Positions 15,584 to 23,928 of a stretch of DNA of 64,000 nucleotides are shown piece by piece. The DNA lies in NCBI GenBank assembly GCA_944382705.1, contig CALWNE010000016.1, forward strand, positions 1 to 64,000, read 5' to 3'. The notes under the pieces are model-generated. The model did no database searches. It was given only the letters and a program-made list of their open reading frames with translations, and was not told the origin of the DNA. The position numbers were made by a program, and so were the translations under genes. This DNA is from an uncultured Allofournierella sp. (lineage in GTDB: Bacteria > Bacillota > Clostridia > Oscillospirales > Ruminococcaceae). Within the stretch, counting starts at the first letter, position 1; the number at the start of each line of letters is the position of its first letter.

Positions 15584-16093
15584 TCAGACTGAGCCTGACG
15601 GATACATTTTTTCAGATATTCCCAGGTGCCTGCCTATGTCCGCATAGGTATCTATGTACCCATACCGACGCATAAAAATAATGCGTTCCTTTGGGGTGAG
15701 TGTATCCAAAAATCCCTCAATGATACGGGCCAACTCTTTGGCTTCTATTTCCCCTTCCACCGTTTTTGGGTCTGCAAGGCAGGCTTCAATTTCCTCCATA
15801 GCAATGGTATAGGCGCTGTTTCGTTTTGCTGCGCCCTTTTTGTAATAACTTTTCAGTGAAATATTCCGAACAATTTTTAAGATGTAAGGCAATAGCGGAT
15901 TAGGATATACCGGGGGAATGGCATCCCATGCGCCTAAGTAAGCGTCATTGACACATTCCTCCGCATCCCGGCTGCTGTTCAAAATGTTGTACGACAGGTT
16001 ATGACAGATTTTTCCGTATTTATGATCCAGCTCCCGTATGCCCTGCTGGTTGCGCTGAAAAAACAGTTCTATAATTGTTTTATCATCCACCAT
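15584..16093 (-). CDS. ECF RNA polymerase sigma factor, C-terminus frameshifted
   Basis: The 169-residue frame holds region 2 (SYNILNSSRDAEECVNDAY, ISLKSYYKKGAAKR) and most of region 4 (LDTLTPKERIIFMRRYGYIDTYADI). It leaves the family sequence at ISEK and stops. Adding one A in the A6 run at 15607-15612 restores NVSVRLSLIRKKMKRYL and a stop at 15534-15536 that overlaps the anti-sigma ATG. This is typical of an intact ECF gene with coupled anti-sigma. The -35-recognition helix is therefore damaged as read. The cause may be a real mutation, homopolymer slippage with functional frameshifting, or a sequencing error. The ATG at 16093 follows AAGGAGG, and a TGATATAAT extended -10 lies at 16176-16184. 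Confidence 0.8.
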   Translation of the reverse strand: MVDDKTIIELFFQRNQQGIRELDHKYGKICHNLSYNILNSSRDAEECVNDAYLGAWDAIPPVYPNPLLPYILKIVRNISLKSYYKKGAAKRNSAYTIAMEEIEACLADPKTVEGEIEAKELARIIEGFLDTLTPKERIIFMRRYGYIDTYADIGRHLGISEKMYPSGSV

Positions 16094-16175
16094 CTCATGG
16101 CCTCCTTTTTAGTCTCACCTGTATACTACGGTTTTAAAGGCAGTTACTAAATCAAATTTGAAATTTTTTCAAAAA

Positions 16176-16184
16176 ATTATATCA
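16176..16184 (-). promoter_or_regulatory. Probable promoter of the ECF sigma gene (extended -10)
   Basis: On the minus strand the sequence is TGATATAAT. The -35 position falls inside the end of the neighbouring inverted-repeat element, so the insertion may have altered this promoter. Confidence 0.4.
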
Positions 16185-16194
16185 CACTTTTGGT

Positions 16195-16339
16195 TAGGGC
16201 AGCACCGCATCATTCCGGCCGGCAGAGCATGCCGAATTGTTTTGTGCGACGAGCCCAAGAATGCAGCCATTCCCTGCTATATTAGCAAGCATTTTGAAGG
16301 ACTATTTTACAGCCATACACCCTTTCATTTGCTGCCATA
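16195..16339. mobile_element. MITE-like element, diverged copy 2
   Basis: The left end TAGGGCAGCACCGCATCATT matches the terminal repeat of the element at 5925-6099. Internal blocks such as GAGC.TGC.G.ATT, AGCATTTTGAA and CAGCCATACACCC appear in the same order. The right terminal repeat is eroded: GCTGCCATA is left, with about 25 bp lost before it. Overall similarity by eye is about two-thirds. It lies directly upstream of the ECF sigma gene and is non-coding. Confidence 0.45.
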
Positions 16340-16399
16340 AAGAGCCCCTGTGTTTGCAGAACAACAACTGAACCAATCCAGTAAAAATGGATAACAGAC

Positions 16400-16447
16400 A
16401 GAGTACCCCCTGATGCAGTGCTATGTTCCTGCATCAGGGGGTACTCT
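16400..16447 (-). terminator. Long perfect hairpin downstream of the YccF gene
   Basis: A 19-bp perfect stem (AGAGTACCCCCTGATGCAG) with a 10-nt loop. It lies about 100 bp past the yccF-like stop. The following sequence is only moderately U-rich on either strand, so it may act in both directions with modest strength. Confidence 0.6.
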
Positions 16448-16549
16448 ATCTATTATCTCTTCTCAGGGTGCTGTGCGTCTTGGATTGCTGTTTTGTTATG
16501 GGTTCCTGACAATCTGCAAGGAGTGCCATCCTGGGCATTTGGCGCAGTT

Positions 16550-16918
16550 TTATTGGGTTTCCACAACAACTGCGCCAAAGGGACACAGGGCCAGCTTCGC
16601 CAGTTTAAAGCATTGCAGTCCAAAGGGAATTCCCACAAGGGTGCAGCAAAGGAACAGCCCATTGAACAAAGCAGCCAAAGCCAGCGGGATGCCGCTGAAT
16701 ATCATCCAAAGCAGGTTTGCTACCCAGGAAAAAGCGCCGCCCCCATAGTAAATTTCCTTACCAAAGGGAAAAAACGCCAGCGAGGCCAGTTTGAAACATT
16801 GCAGCCCAATGGGAATTCCTACAATGGTCAGGCACCAGAGCAGCCCTGCCAAAGTCCAGCAAAGGCCCTGCCAGAACCCACCAAACACAAACCAGAGAAT
16901 ATTTCCCAAGCAGCCCAT
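16550..16918 (-). CDS. YccF-domain inner-membrane protein
   Basis: A 122-residue membrane protein built of two similar halves, each with two hydrophobic segments and the signature GIPxGLQCFKLAxLAxxPFG (at about residues 35-53 and 95-114). This duplicated pattern is the YccF domain. The function of the family is not established. The ATG at 16918 starts 15 bp after the malQ stop, so it is probably the last gene of the glgP-malQ transcript. A long hairpin follows. Confidence 0.85.
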   Translation of the reverse strand: MGCLGNILWFVFGGFWQGLCWTLAGLLWCLTIVGIPIGLQCFKLASLAFFPFGKEIYYGGGAFSWVANLLWMIFSGIPLALAALFNGLFLCCTLVGIPFGLQCFKLAKLALCPFGAVVVETQ

Positions 16919-16933
16919 CTACCCAATCTCCTT

Positions 16934-18391
16934 TTAATTTCTTCTTGCCGCAATTCCAGCAGCCAGCTTTTTTAAAGCGGATGCCGCCGGCTGCAAATCC
17001 TGCAATCTCCATTCCCAGTTGGGGGAGCCCACTGTGCCGGGGGTATTCATGCGGGCACTGGCCGGCAATTCCATTATATCCTGCAAGGGCAAAATCGTCC
17101 AGTCCGCCGGGCTGGCCAGAACACATGCATTCAACCGATGCACCACCGAGCCGGTGCCAAAGCCCTGGCGTTTGAGCCAGCGGCGCAATTTGCGCCGTTT
17201 TGCTGTGGTAAGGCTCTGGTACCATTCCACCAAAGTAGCGTTATCGTGTGTACCGGTGTAGTGAATCTGGCATTCCTTCTGGCTGCCGGTATCCCGCACA
17301 AACTTACCGCTGGTGTCCAGCACAAATTCCAGTATCTTCATGCCCTTCAAATGGTAGTGGTCCCGTAAGTCCAGTACCTGCTGGCGCAGCTGACCCAAAT
17401 CTTCTGCTACCAGTTCCAGGCCGGGGATGTTTGCATACAAAGCATCCAGCACCTGGTAGCCGGGTGCCTCAATCCACTCCCCTTCCATGGCGGTGGGGCA
17501 GCTGGAGGGGATTTTCCAGTAGGTATCAAATGCTCGGAAGTGGTCAATCCGGATGATGTCGAACAGCTTCTGGCTATAGCCAATGCGTTCCACCCAGAAG
17601 GCAAAGCCATCCTGCTGCATTTTATCCCAGTCGTAAATGGGATTGCCCCAGCGCTGGCCGGTGGCACTGAAATAGTCCGGCGGTACGCCTGCCACAAAGG
17701 TGGGGCGGCCGTCCTTATCCAGCAAAAAGTTTTCCCGTCCGGCCCATACATCCACCGAGTCTATGCCCACATAAAAGGGCACATCTCCCATAATGCGCAC
17801 GCCCTTTTGGTGGGCATAGCTGCGCAAAGCCTGCCACTGGTTCCAGAACTGGTACTGCAAAAAGATGTGGTAGTTTATCTCCTGCTCAAAGGGAGCCATA
17901 TCTCCCTGCCGGGTTTGGGGCCAATCCCGCTGCCAGACCGGCCATTCCAGCCAGCAGCGGTTTTCGTTGGCTTTTTTAAAAGCCCGGAACATCCCATAAT
18001 CACGCACCCAGTTTTGCTGAGCAAACTGCCAGTATTCCTGGGTGGGTTCAAATGCCCCGAAGGCACTGCGCAGCAGCGGCTCTTTCCAGGCACGCACGGC
18101 ATCGTAATCCACCCGATTGGCCGGGGCTGCTTCAAAGCTGGGGACTTGCTGCAGCAGGCCCTGGGCTGCCAGCTCCTCCAGGCTCAGATAAAGCTCATCG
18201 CCTGCACAGGAGGAATAAGGCTGGTAGGGGGAGTTGCCATAGCCGGTGGGATTAAGGGGCAGAATCTGCCAGATGGTTGCCCCCGACTGTGCCAGCAGGT
18301 CAATCCACTGGCGTGCGGTTTGGCCCATCTCCCCCACCCCGGACCGGGATGGGAGAGAGGAAACCGCCAACAAAATCCCTGTTTCCTTCAT
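16934..18391 (-). CDS. malQ: 4-alpha-glucanotransferase (amylomaltase)
   Basis: A 485-residue GH77 enzyme that transfers glucan segments between maltodextrins and releases glucose, so that maltodextrin phosphorylase can use the products. Signatures are the N-terminal LLAVSSLPSRSGVGEMG, QILPLNPTGYGNSPYQPYS, GDVPFYVGIDSVDVWA, the nucleophile region IIRIDHFRAFDTYWKIP (about residue 282), LVAEDLG and YTGTHDNATLVEW. The ATG at 18391 is chosen because GAGGAA precedes it and it lies 10 bp after the glgP stop; the longer frame would overlap glgP. With glgP it forms a two-enzyme starch/glycogen-dextrin degradation unit. Confidence 0.95.
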   Translation of the reverse strand: MKETGILLAVSSLPSRSGVGEMGQTARQWIDLLAQSGATIWQILPLNPTGYGNSPYQPYSSCAGDELYLSLEELAAQGLLQQVPSFEAAPANRVDYDAVRAWKEPLLRSAFGAFEPTQEYWQFAQQNWVRDYGMFRAFKKANENRCWLEWPVWQRDWPQTRQGDMAPFEQEINYHIFLQYQFWNQWQALRSYAHQKGVRIMGDVPFYVGIDSVDVWAGRENFLLDKDGRPTFVAGVPPDYFSATGQRWGNPIYDWDKMQQDGFAFWVERIGYSQKLFDIIRIDHFRAFDTYWKIPSSCPTAMEGEWIEAPGYQVLDALYANIPGLELVAEDLGQLRQQVLDLRDHYHLKGMKILEFVLDTSGKFVRDTGSQKECQIHYTGTHDNATLVEWYQSLTTAKRRKLRRWLKRQGFGTGSVVHRLNACVLASPADWTILPLQDIMELPASARMNTPGTVGSPNWEWRLQDLQPAASALKKLAAGIAARRN

Positions 18392-18401
18392 GCTGTGTTC
18401 C

Positions 18402-20660
18402 TCACAGATGCCAGATATCCTGGTTGTATTCCGCAATGGTGCGGTCGGAGGAGAAGAAGCCCGCCTTGGCGATGTTTACCAGCGTTTTGCGGCTCCACTC
18501 CAGTTCGTTTTCGTAGTCGGCCAGCATGCGCTCCTTCACCTGGATGTATTCCTTCACATCCAGCAGGGTCATGAACCAGTCCTTGCCCACCAGTTCCTTG
18601 TACAAACGGCAAAGGCATTCTGCATCGCCCAGGCGAATCATCTCCTTGCTGATGATAAAGTCCACCAGCCGGGCAATTTCTTCATCACCATCGTAGAGTG
18701 CAGCTGCATTGTAGGCGTGTTCCTCATACAGGCGGATAACCTCCTCTGAGCTCTTGCCGAAGGTATAGATATTTTCCTCGCCCACCAGCTGGCCAATTTC
18801 CACATTGGCACCGTCCTGAGTGCCCAGGGTGAGGGCGCCGTTGAGCATAAGCTTCATGTTGCCGGTGCCGGAAGCCTCCTTAGAAGCCAGGCTGATCTGC
18901 TCGGAAATATCGCAGGCAGGAATCAGCTTTTCTGCCTTGGTAACATTGTAGTTTTCCACCATGACTACCTTCAGATGAGGGCTTACCTGAGGATCCTTTG
19001 CAATCAGCTGGGACAGGCAGAGAATCAGATGGATGATATCCTTGGCAATGATGTAGGCAGGGGCTGCCTTGGCGCCAAAAATCATGGTGATGGGCCGGGC
19101 AGGAATATTTCCCTGCTTAATGTCCAGATATTTGTAGATGGCGTACAGCGCATTCATCTGCTGGCGCTTATACTCATGCAGACGCTTAATCTGGATGTCA
19201 AAGATGGACCGGGTGTCCAGAGTAACGCCCTGGGTAGCCTGCAAAAAGTCTGCCAGCTGCTGCTTATTCTGGGTTTTGATGGCCCGCAGCTGACGCAGAA
19301 CGGTTTCATCATCCTTATGAGCCAGCAGTTTTTCCAGCTGGGTAGCATCCTGCTTGAACTCCGGCCCAATCAGCTGCTCCAGATAGGCGGTCAGGGGCTG
19401 ATTGCAGTGGAGCAGCCAGCGGCGGAAGGTAATGCCATTGGTTTTGTTGTTGAATTTTTCCGGGTACAGCTCATAGAAGGGCTTCAGCTCGGACTCCTGC
19501 AAAATCTGGGTGTGCAGGGCAGCTACACCGTTGACGCTGTAACCATAGTGAATGTCGATATGAGCCATATGCACCCGGTCCTGATCGTCCAGAATGGCTA
19601 CACGGGGGTCTGCGCTTACGTCTTTGGCCCGCTTATCCAGTTCTTCAATGATGGGCACCAGCTGAGGTACTGCCTTGCGCATAAAGTCCATGGGCCACTT
19701 TTCCAGCGCCTCGGCCAAAATGGTATGGTTGGTGTAAGCACAGGTAAGGGTAACCTCCCGAACGGCTTCGTCCATGGTCAGGCCCTGGGCAGTAAGCAAA
19801 CGAATCAGCTCCGGGATAATCATGGTGGGGTGGGTGTCGTTGATTTGCACCGCCACATACTCGTGGAGGTTGTGCAGGCTGCCGCCCCGCTCCAGAGTTT
19901 CCTTCAAAATCAGCTGGGCGGTGCTGCTCACCAGGAAGTACTGCTGGTACACACGCAGCAGGCGGCCTGCCTCGTCGCTGTCGTCCGGGTAGAGGAACAG
20001 GGTAAGGTTGCGGGCAATATCGGTTTTGTCAAAGCTGATTCCCTCGCCAATGATGGACTCATCCACTGTTTCCACATCGAACAGATTCAGGTTGTTGCGG
20101 CGGCCATTGTAGCCCGGCACACCGATGGTGTACAGCATGGAGGTAAGGGAGAACCCACCAAAGGGAATGGTAAACCGCACACCGGTATCCGTGAGCCAGC
20201 TCTGGGGCGTAATCCAGGGGTTTTTCTCCTCCTTCTGCTTGTTATCCACCAGTTTCTGATAGAACAAGCCATCATGGTAGTTCAGGCCGGCACCATCGCC
20301 ATACAGGTTCAGGCTTGCAATGGAATCCAAAAAGCAGGCAGCCAGACGGCCCAGGCCGCCATTGCCCAGAGAGGGCTCCTTTTCCGCTTCCTCAATGGCG
20401 GTAAGCTCATGGCCATGCTTTGCCAGCAGTTCCCTGGCCTGGTCAAACAATCCCAGGTTAATCAGGTTGTTGCTCAGCAGCTTGCCCACCAAAAACTCTG
20501 CGGATACATAGTACAGCTTACGCTTGCCCTCGTTGCGGGGCATGGCTTCCATCTGCTCTTTGGTAAACAGCATGAGTGCTGTATACACCTGCTGGCTGGT
20601 GGCGGTGGCCAAATCCACACCGTACTGTTCTTTCAAGATATGCTGCAATTTCTGTTCCAT
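18402..20660 (-). CDS. glgP: Glycogen/maltodextrin phosphorylase
   Basis: A 752-residue GT35 enzyme that releases glucose-1-phosphate from alpha-1,4-glucans. Conserved stretches are EPSLGNGGLGRLAACFLDS, the substrate-site HEYVAVQINDTHPT, TNGITFRRWL, QIKRLHEYKRQ and the PLP region SLASKEASGTGNMKLMLNG (about residues 590-608). It is slightly shorter than the enterobacterial enzymes, as is common in Firmicutes. The ATG at 20660 has GAGGGAG six bases upstream; the ten extra codons of the frame lack such a site. It has its own promoter at 20763-20791 and is transcribed divergently from a LacI regulator that probably controls it. Confidence 0.96.
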   Translation of the reverse strand: MEQKLQHILKEQYGVDLATATSQQVYTALMLFTKEQMEAMPRNEGKRKLYYVSAEFLVGKLLSNNLINLGLFDQARELLAKHGHELTAIEEAEKEPSLGNGGLGRLAACFLDSIASLNLYGDGAGLNYHDGLFYQKLVDNKQKEEKNPWITPQSWLTDTGVRFTIPFGGFSLTSMLYTIGVPGYNGRRNNLNLFDVETVDESIIGEGISFDKTDIARNLTLFLYPDDSDEAGRLLRVYQQYFLVSSTAQLILKETLERGGSLHNLHEYVAVQINDTHPTMIIPELIRLLTAQGLTMDEAVREVTLTCAYTNHTILAEALEKWPMDFMRKAVPQLVPIIEELDKRAKDVSADPRVAILDDQDRVHMAHIDIHYGYSVNGVAALHTQILQESELKPFYELYPEKFNNKTNGITFRRWLLHCNQPLTAYLEQLIGPEFKQDATQLEKLLAHKDDETVLRQLRAIKTQNKQQLADFLQATQGVTLDTRSIFDIQIKRLHEYKRQQMNALYAIYKYLDIKQGNIPARPITMIFGAKAAPAYIIAKDIIHLILCLSQLIAKDPQVSPHLKVVMVENYNVTKAEKLIPACDISEQISLASKEASGTGNMKLMLNGALTLGTQDGANVEIGQLVGEENIYTFGKSSEEVIRLYEEHAYNAAALYDGDEEIARLVDFIISKEMIRLGDAECLCRLYKELVGKDWFMTLLDVKEYIQVKERMLADYENELEWSRKTLVNIAKAGFFSSDRTIAEYNQDIWHL

Positions 20661-20730
20661 AAAAACTCCCTCATTTCTGTATTTCCGCAAGCGGTCTGCC
20701 GGCGGAATGTGCTGTATTTCCCCGGCGCGC

Positions 20731-20791
20731 CTTGCAAAGTTTCGTAATTTTTCGTTACTTCCACTATACTCCCCCTCGCTTATTCGGTCAA
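20731..20791 (-). promoter_or_regulatory. glgP-malQ promoter and LacI-type half-site
   Basis: On the minus strand, TTGACC (20786-20791) and TATAGT (20763-20768) are 17 bp apart. Downstream, within the leader, CTTGCAAA (20731-20738) repeats one arm of the palindrome found in front of the divergent LacI gene. Confidence 0.55.
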
Positions 20792-20922
20792 TGGGTTTAG
20801 GGCAATTGCTGTATTTTCATGGTTATATACAAGGCCCAGGGGATATTTTCGTTACCTCTGCCAATTTCCTTTCCAGCTTCTCTTTAAATTCCTTATTTAA
20901 AAGCAAAAACAGAGCTTAGGGT

Positions 20923-20951
20923 TTGCTTTTCCTTGTAAAAGCCGCTATAAT
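20923..20951 (+). promoter_or_regulatory. Promoter of the LacI-family gene
   Basis: TTGCTT (20923-20928) and TATAAT (20946-20951) with exact 17-bp spacing, 57 bp upstream of the ATG. Confidence 0.6.
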
Positions 20952-20967
20952 GATAAAACATCATTCT

Positions 20968-20991
20968 CTTGCAAACAGGAGTTTTTGCAAG
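20968..20991. promoter_or_regulatory. Putative LacI-family operator
   Basis: CTTGCAAA (20968-20975) and TTTGCAAG (20984-20991) form a perfect inverted repeat with an 8-bp spacer, just downstream of the expected transcript start and before the ribosome site. This position suits autorepression. Each arm resembles half-sites of LacI/MalR-type regulators. Confidence 0.45.
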
Positions 20992-21007
20992 AATCCAGGA
21001 GGCGCCC

Positions 21008-22012
21008 ATGACCAAAATTGAGGACATTGCGAAAAAGCTTCATATTTCCAAGGGCACTGTTTCCAAGGCATTGAACGGCGCCCCCGATGTGAGCGAAACA
21101 TTGCGAAAGGCTGTTTTGGAAACAGCCGTAGAACTGGGATATTCCCGCTCAATGCGCAAAAAAGGGGCCAAGCAGCTTTGCTTGTTCATCGAAAACATGG
21201 CCTTTGCCAAGCCAACCGATTTTGGCTATGACATTGTAACGGGCTTTCGCAAGGCAGCCGAGCCCGCCGGCTTTGTGGTTTGCGTTGTGGAACTGAATGA
21301 ACAGATGCAAACCAGCATTTCTTACGATGAATATATGCTGCAAAACAATTATGTGGGGGCGTTTTTCCTGGGGCTTTCCCTTTCGGATGTATGGCTGCAG
21401 CAGATGGAAACCAGCCGAACCCCTGCGGTTCTTCTGGACAACTATGTAAGAGGCAACCCCACCACCTCCTATGTGGGGGTAGACAACAACGAGGGCATGG
21501 ACCTGGCCATTGCCCACCTGAAGGAGCTGGGGCACCAGCGCATTGGCTACCTGAGCGGCGAGCTGGGTTCCTACATGAACGAAGCTCGTTACAGCGCCTT
21601 CTTTCAAGCCCTGCGCAAAAACAACCTTCCTGCCGAACCATGCTTTGCCGGCAGCGACTACTTCACCTCCCAATGCCTGCAAAAGTATCTGCCCGCCTTG
21701 CTGGCGCAAAAGGTGACGGCCATTGTTTGCAGCCACGATTTGCTGGCCCACACCGTCATGATTCATTGCCAGGAACTGGGGCTGCGCATCCCACAGGACA
21801 TTAGCATTGTGGGGTTTGATGACCTGCCCCTGTGTGCCTATACCTTTCCGCCCCTTACCACCATCCGACAGGACCGCACCCAGCTGGGTAAAAGCGCCTT
21901 TTATGCTCTTTCCAGTCTTTTGGCCGATGTGCCCATCAGCAGCTTGCTGCTGCACGCAAAACTGGTGGTGCGGCAATCCAGCGGCCAGCCGCCCCATGCC
22001 GGCACAAACTAA
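21008..22012 (+). CDS. LacI-family transcriptional regulator
   Basis: A 334-residue regulator with an N-terminal LacI helix-turn-helix and hinge (KIEDIAKKLHISKGTVSKALNG, LGYSRS) and a periplasmic-binding-protein-like ligand domain (YVGVDNNEGMDLA, LGHQRIGYLSGE, ISIVGFDDLPL, TTIRQDRTQLG). The ligand is probably a sugar or oligosaccharide. The ATG at 21008 follows CCAGGAGGCG. It is divergent from glgP-malQ and shares a CTTGCAAA motif with its leader, which points to control of maltodextrin breakdown; this is inferred from context. The upstream in-frame ATG at 20969 lies within the operator and lacks a ribosome site. Confidence 0.92.
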   Translation: MTKIEDIAKKLHISKGTVSKALNGAPDVSETLRKAVLETAVELGYSRSMRKKGAKQLCLFIENMAFAKPTDFGYDIVTGFRKAAEPAGFVVCVVELNEQMQTSISYDEYMLQNNYVGAFFLGLSLSDVWLQQMETSRTPAVLLDNYVRGNPTTSYVGVDNNEGMDLAIAHLKELGHQRIGYLSGELGSYMNEARYSAFFQALRKNNLPAEPCFAGSDYFTSQCLQKYLPALLAQKVTAIVCSHDLLAHTVMIHCQELGLRIPQDISIVGFDDLPLCAYTFPPLTTIRQDRTQLGKSAFYALSSLLADVPISSLLLHAKLVVRQSSGQPPHAGTN

Positions 22013-22106
22013 CACAAGCCGCCTGCCAACGGCTCGACGCTTACCCCGGCTTTGTGATACAATAACCTCATTATAAACTGATTTTTGGAAAGGAACGCTT
22101 GAATCT

Positions 22107-22751
22107 ATGACAACCAAAGCCCTTGCCCTGGAGGTTATCCAGCGGCTGAAACAGGAGTACCCCATAGCAGAATGCACGCTGGACTACGACCATGCCTGGC
22201 AGCTTTTGGTGGAGGTACGGCTGGCCGCCCAGTGCACGGACGCACGGGTGAATGTGGTGTGCAAGGAACTGTTTGCCAAATACCCTTCGGTGGAGGCCCT
22301 GGCCGCCGCCGAGCCGGAGGAAATTGAGGCCATCGTCAAGCCCTGCGGTCTGGGACGCTCCAAAGCACGGGACATCAGCCTGTGTATGCGCCGCCTGCGG
22401 GACGAATTCGACTGTCAGGTGCCGGATGATTTCGACGCAGTGCTCAGCCTGCCGGGCGTAGGCCGCAAAAGTGCCAACCTGATTATGGGGGATGTATTCG
22501 GCAAGCCTGCCATTGTTACCGACACCCACTGCATCCGGCTGTGCAACCGCATTGGACTTGTGAAGGACTTGAAGGACCCCAAGCGGGTGGAAATGGCCTT
22601 GTGGAAAATCATTCCCCCGGAGGAAGGCAACGACCTGTGCCATCGGTTTGTGCTCCACGGCCGGGCCGTGTGCGATGCCCGTAAGGCAAACTGCGCTGTC
22701 TGCTGCCTGAAGGACATCTGCAAAACCGGCAAAAAGGCTGTTGTGTCTTAA
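22107..22751 (+). CDS. nth: Endonuclease III
   Basis: A 214-residue base-excision repair glycosylase/AP lyase that removes oxidised pyrimidines. The helix-hairpin-helix LPGVGRKSAN carries the catalytic Lys121. The catalytic Asp139 lies in IVTDTHCIRLCNRIG. The C-terminal [4Fe-4S] motif is complete (Cys189-x6-Cys196-x2-Cys199-x5-Cys205). The start follows GGAAAGGAACGC. It stands alone between the LacI gene and the thiamine riboswitch, on the same strand as both. Confidence 0.96.
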   Translation: MTTKALALEVIQRLKQEYPIAECTLDYDHAWQLLVEVRLAAQCTDARVNVVCKELFAKYPSVEALAAAEPEEIEAIVKPCGLGRSKARDISLCMRRLRDEFDCQVPDDFDAVLSLPGVGRKSANLIMGDVFGKPAIVTDTHCIRLCNRIGLVKDLKDPKRVEMALWKIIPPEEGNDLCHRFVLHGRAVCDARKANCAVCCLKDICKTGKKAVVS

Positions 22752-22771
22752 AATCCTTTTAAACAAAAAAC

Positions 22772-22799
22772 TTGACATTTTTTGCCGCCGTGGTATACT
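22772..22799 (+). promoter_or_regulatory. Promoter of the thiT transcript
   Basis: TTGACA (22772-22777) and TATACT (22794-22799) with 16-bp spacing, placed so that the transcript begins just before the TPP aptamer. Confidence 0.7.
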
Positions 22800-22812
22800 T
22801 GCTACGGACATA

Positions 22813-22913
22813 AAAACAGGGGCGCTGAAGGGCATCTTCGGCTGAGATTAGGGCAAACTGCAGCTCTATGTCACCTTGAACCTGATCCGGGTAATGCCGG
22901 CGTAGGAAGTTTG
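22813..22913 (+). promoter_or_regulatory. TPP (THI-box) riboswitch aptamer
   Basis: The conserved elements of the thiamine pyrophosphate aptamer are present in order: a GGGGCGCTGAAG-like P2/P3 region, CTGAGA (22842-22847), ACCTTGAACCTGATC, then GGGTAATGCCGGCGTAGGAAG. P1 can form from AAAC (22814-22817) and GTTT (22909-22912). It lies between a strong promoter and a thiamine transporter gene. TPP binding is expected to switch the gene off. Confidence 0.95.
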
Positions 22914-22933
22914 AGGAATTTGGTGTATTCAGT

Positions 22934-22975
22934 GCGCCCCTGTGTTTTGCATCTGCAAAAACAGGGGCGTTTTGT
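22934..22975 (+). terminator. Riboswitch expression platform (terminator)
   Basis: GCGCCCCTGT (22934-22943) can pair either with ACAGGGGCGC at the 5' edge of the aptamer (22816-22825) or with ACAGGGGCG at 22961-22969, which is followed by TTTT. The second pairing is a terminator and the first an antiterminator. Ligand binding would occupy the 5' strand and favour termination. Confidence 0.8.
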
Positions 22976-23045
22976 GTTGCCTGGGTGTGTTTTTATGGCC
23001 GCATCATTCAGCCCAAAGGGCTAAAAAGAAAGGCTGGTACCAAAA

Positions 23046-23672
23046 ATGTCTGTTCAAACCACAAAAACCCTCGCTCTGGTGGATTGTGCCCTCCTGGTTG
23101 CTCTCGCCACCGTCCTGTGCTACATCCCTATTTTTAAGCTACCCCATGGCGGTTCCATCACCCTGGTGAGCATGCTGCCCATTCTTCTGATTGGATTCCG
23201 TCATTCCCCCAGGTGGGCACTTCTTTCTGCCTTTGTGTTCAGCATTATTCAGCTGATTCAGGGCATCAGTGATTTGACCTATTGCCAAAGCCTGGGCGCC
23301 GTTATTGGCTGCATTCTGTTGGATTTTGTTCTGGGCTTTACCGTGCTGGGCCTGTCTGGGGTAATTGCAAAGCCCTTCAAAAACCGTGGGTTGGGTGTGT
23401 TCGTTGGCTCGCTGGCAGTTTGCCTGCTGCGTTATCTGTGCAGCTTTCTGTCCGGCTATGTGGTATGGAAGGACTACGACTATGCCTTTGAGTGGATGAC
23501 CGAGTTCGGTTGGGGCGCACAGATTGCCACCATGGGCGAAAATGCCCTGTGCTGGCTGTACAGCGCCGTTTACAATGCCACCTATATGCTGCCGGAAGCA
23601 CTGCTTACCTGCCTGGTTGCATTGGCACTTTACAAAATGCTGCCCACTCTGTTTGCCGAAAAAGAAAATTGA
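23046..23672 (+). CDS. thiT: Energy-coupling-factor transporter S component for thiamine
   Basis: A 208-residue integral membrane protein with about six transmembrane helices, resembling ThiT. The segment LPHGGSITLVSMLPILLIGFRHSPRWALL and the C-terminal aromatic-rich WLYSAVYNATYMLPE are typical of the thiamine-binding S subunit. S components capture the vitamin and associate with a shared ECF module (EcfA1, EcfA2, EcfT), which is not in this window. The upstream TPP riboswitch independently supports the substrate. The start follows GAAAGGCTGG. A strong terminator lies 28 bp after the stop, so this is a single-gene transcript. Confidence 0.95.
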   Translation: MSVQTTKTLALVDCALLVALATVLCYIPIFKLPHGGSITLVSMLPILLIGFRHSPRWALLSAFVFSIIQLIQGISDLTYCQSLGAVIGCILLDFVLGFTVLGLSGVIAKPFKNRGLGVFVGSLAVCLLRYLCSFLSGYVVWKDYDYAFEWMTEFGWGAQIATMGENALCWLYSAVYNATYMLPEALLTCLVALALYKMLPTLFAEKEN

Positions 23673-23699
23673 TTGCTTAACTGTTTCTCTCCATCCATA

Positions 23700-23742
23700 A
23701 AAGAACAGGGCCTTTGTAAAACCAAAGGCCCTGTTCTTTTTA
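23700..23742 (+). terminator. Terminator after thiT
   Basis: AAAGAACAGGGCCTTTG pairs with its perfect complement around a 6-nt loop and is followed by a T-run. Confidence 0.9.
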
Positions 23743-23824
23743 ACCAAACATCTTCCCCTCAAATCCAGCCCATCTCTTAATTGCGCTCATTTCACCCCCC
23801 TTTTGCCAGCTTCTCTTTACCCTA

Positions 23825-23853
23825 TGGCTCTTTTTTGCTATACTGGCTTTGTT
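23825..23853 (+). promoter_or_regulatory. Promoter of the sortase-like gene
   Basis: TTTACC and TATACT with 17-bp spacing lie about 75 bp before the GTG start. The promoter overlaps the upstream in-frame ATG codons, which argues against using them as starts. Confidence 0.5.
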
Positions 23854-23928
23854 TATTCTTGCTGTGGCCAGGGGCAGCTGCCCAGTCACAGCCAACACCA
23901 AACCAAGAACAAGAAACGAGGTTTTTTC

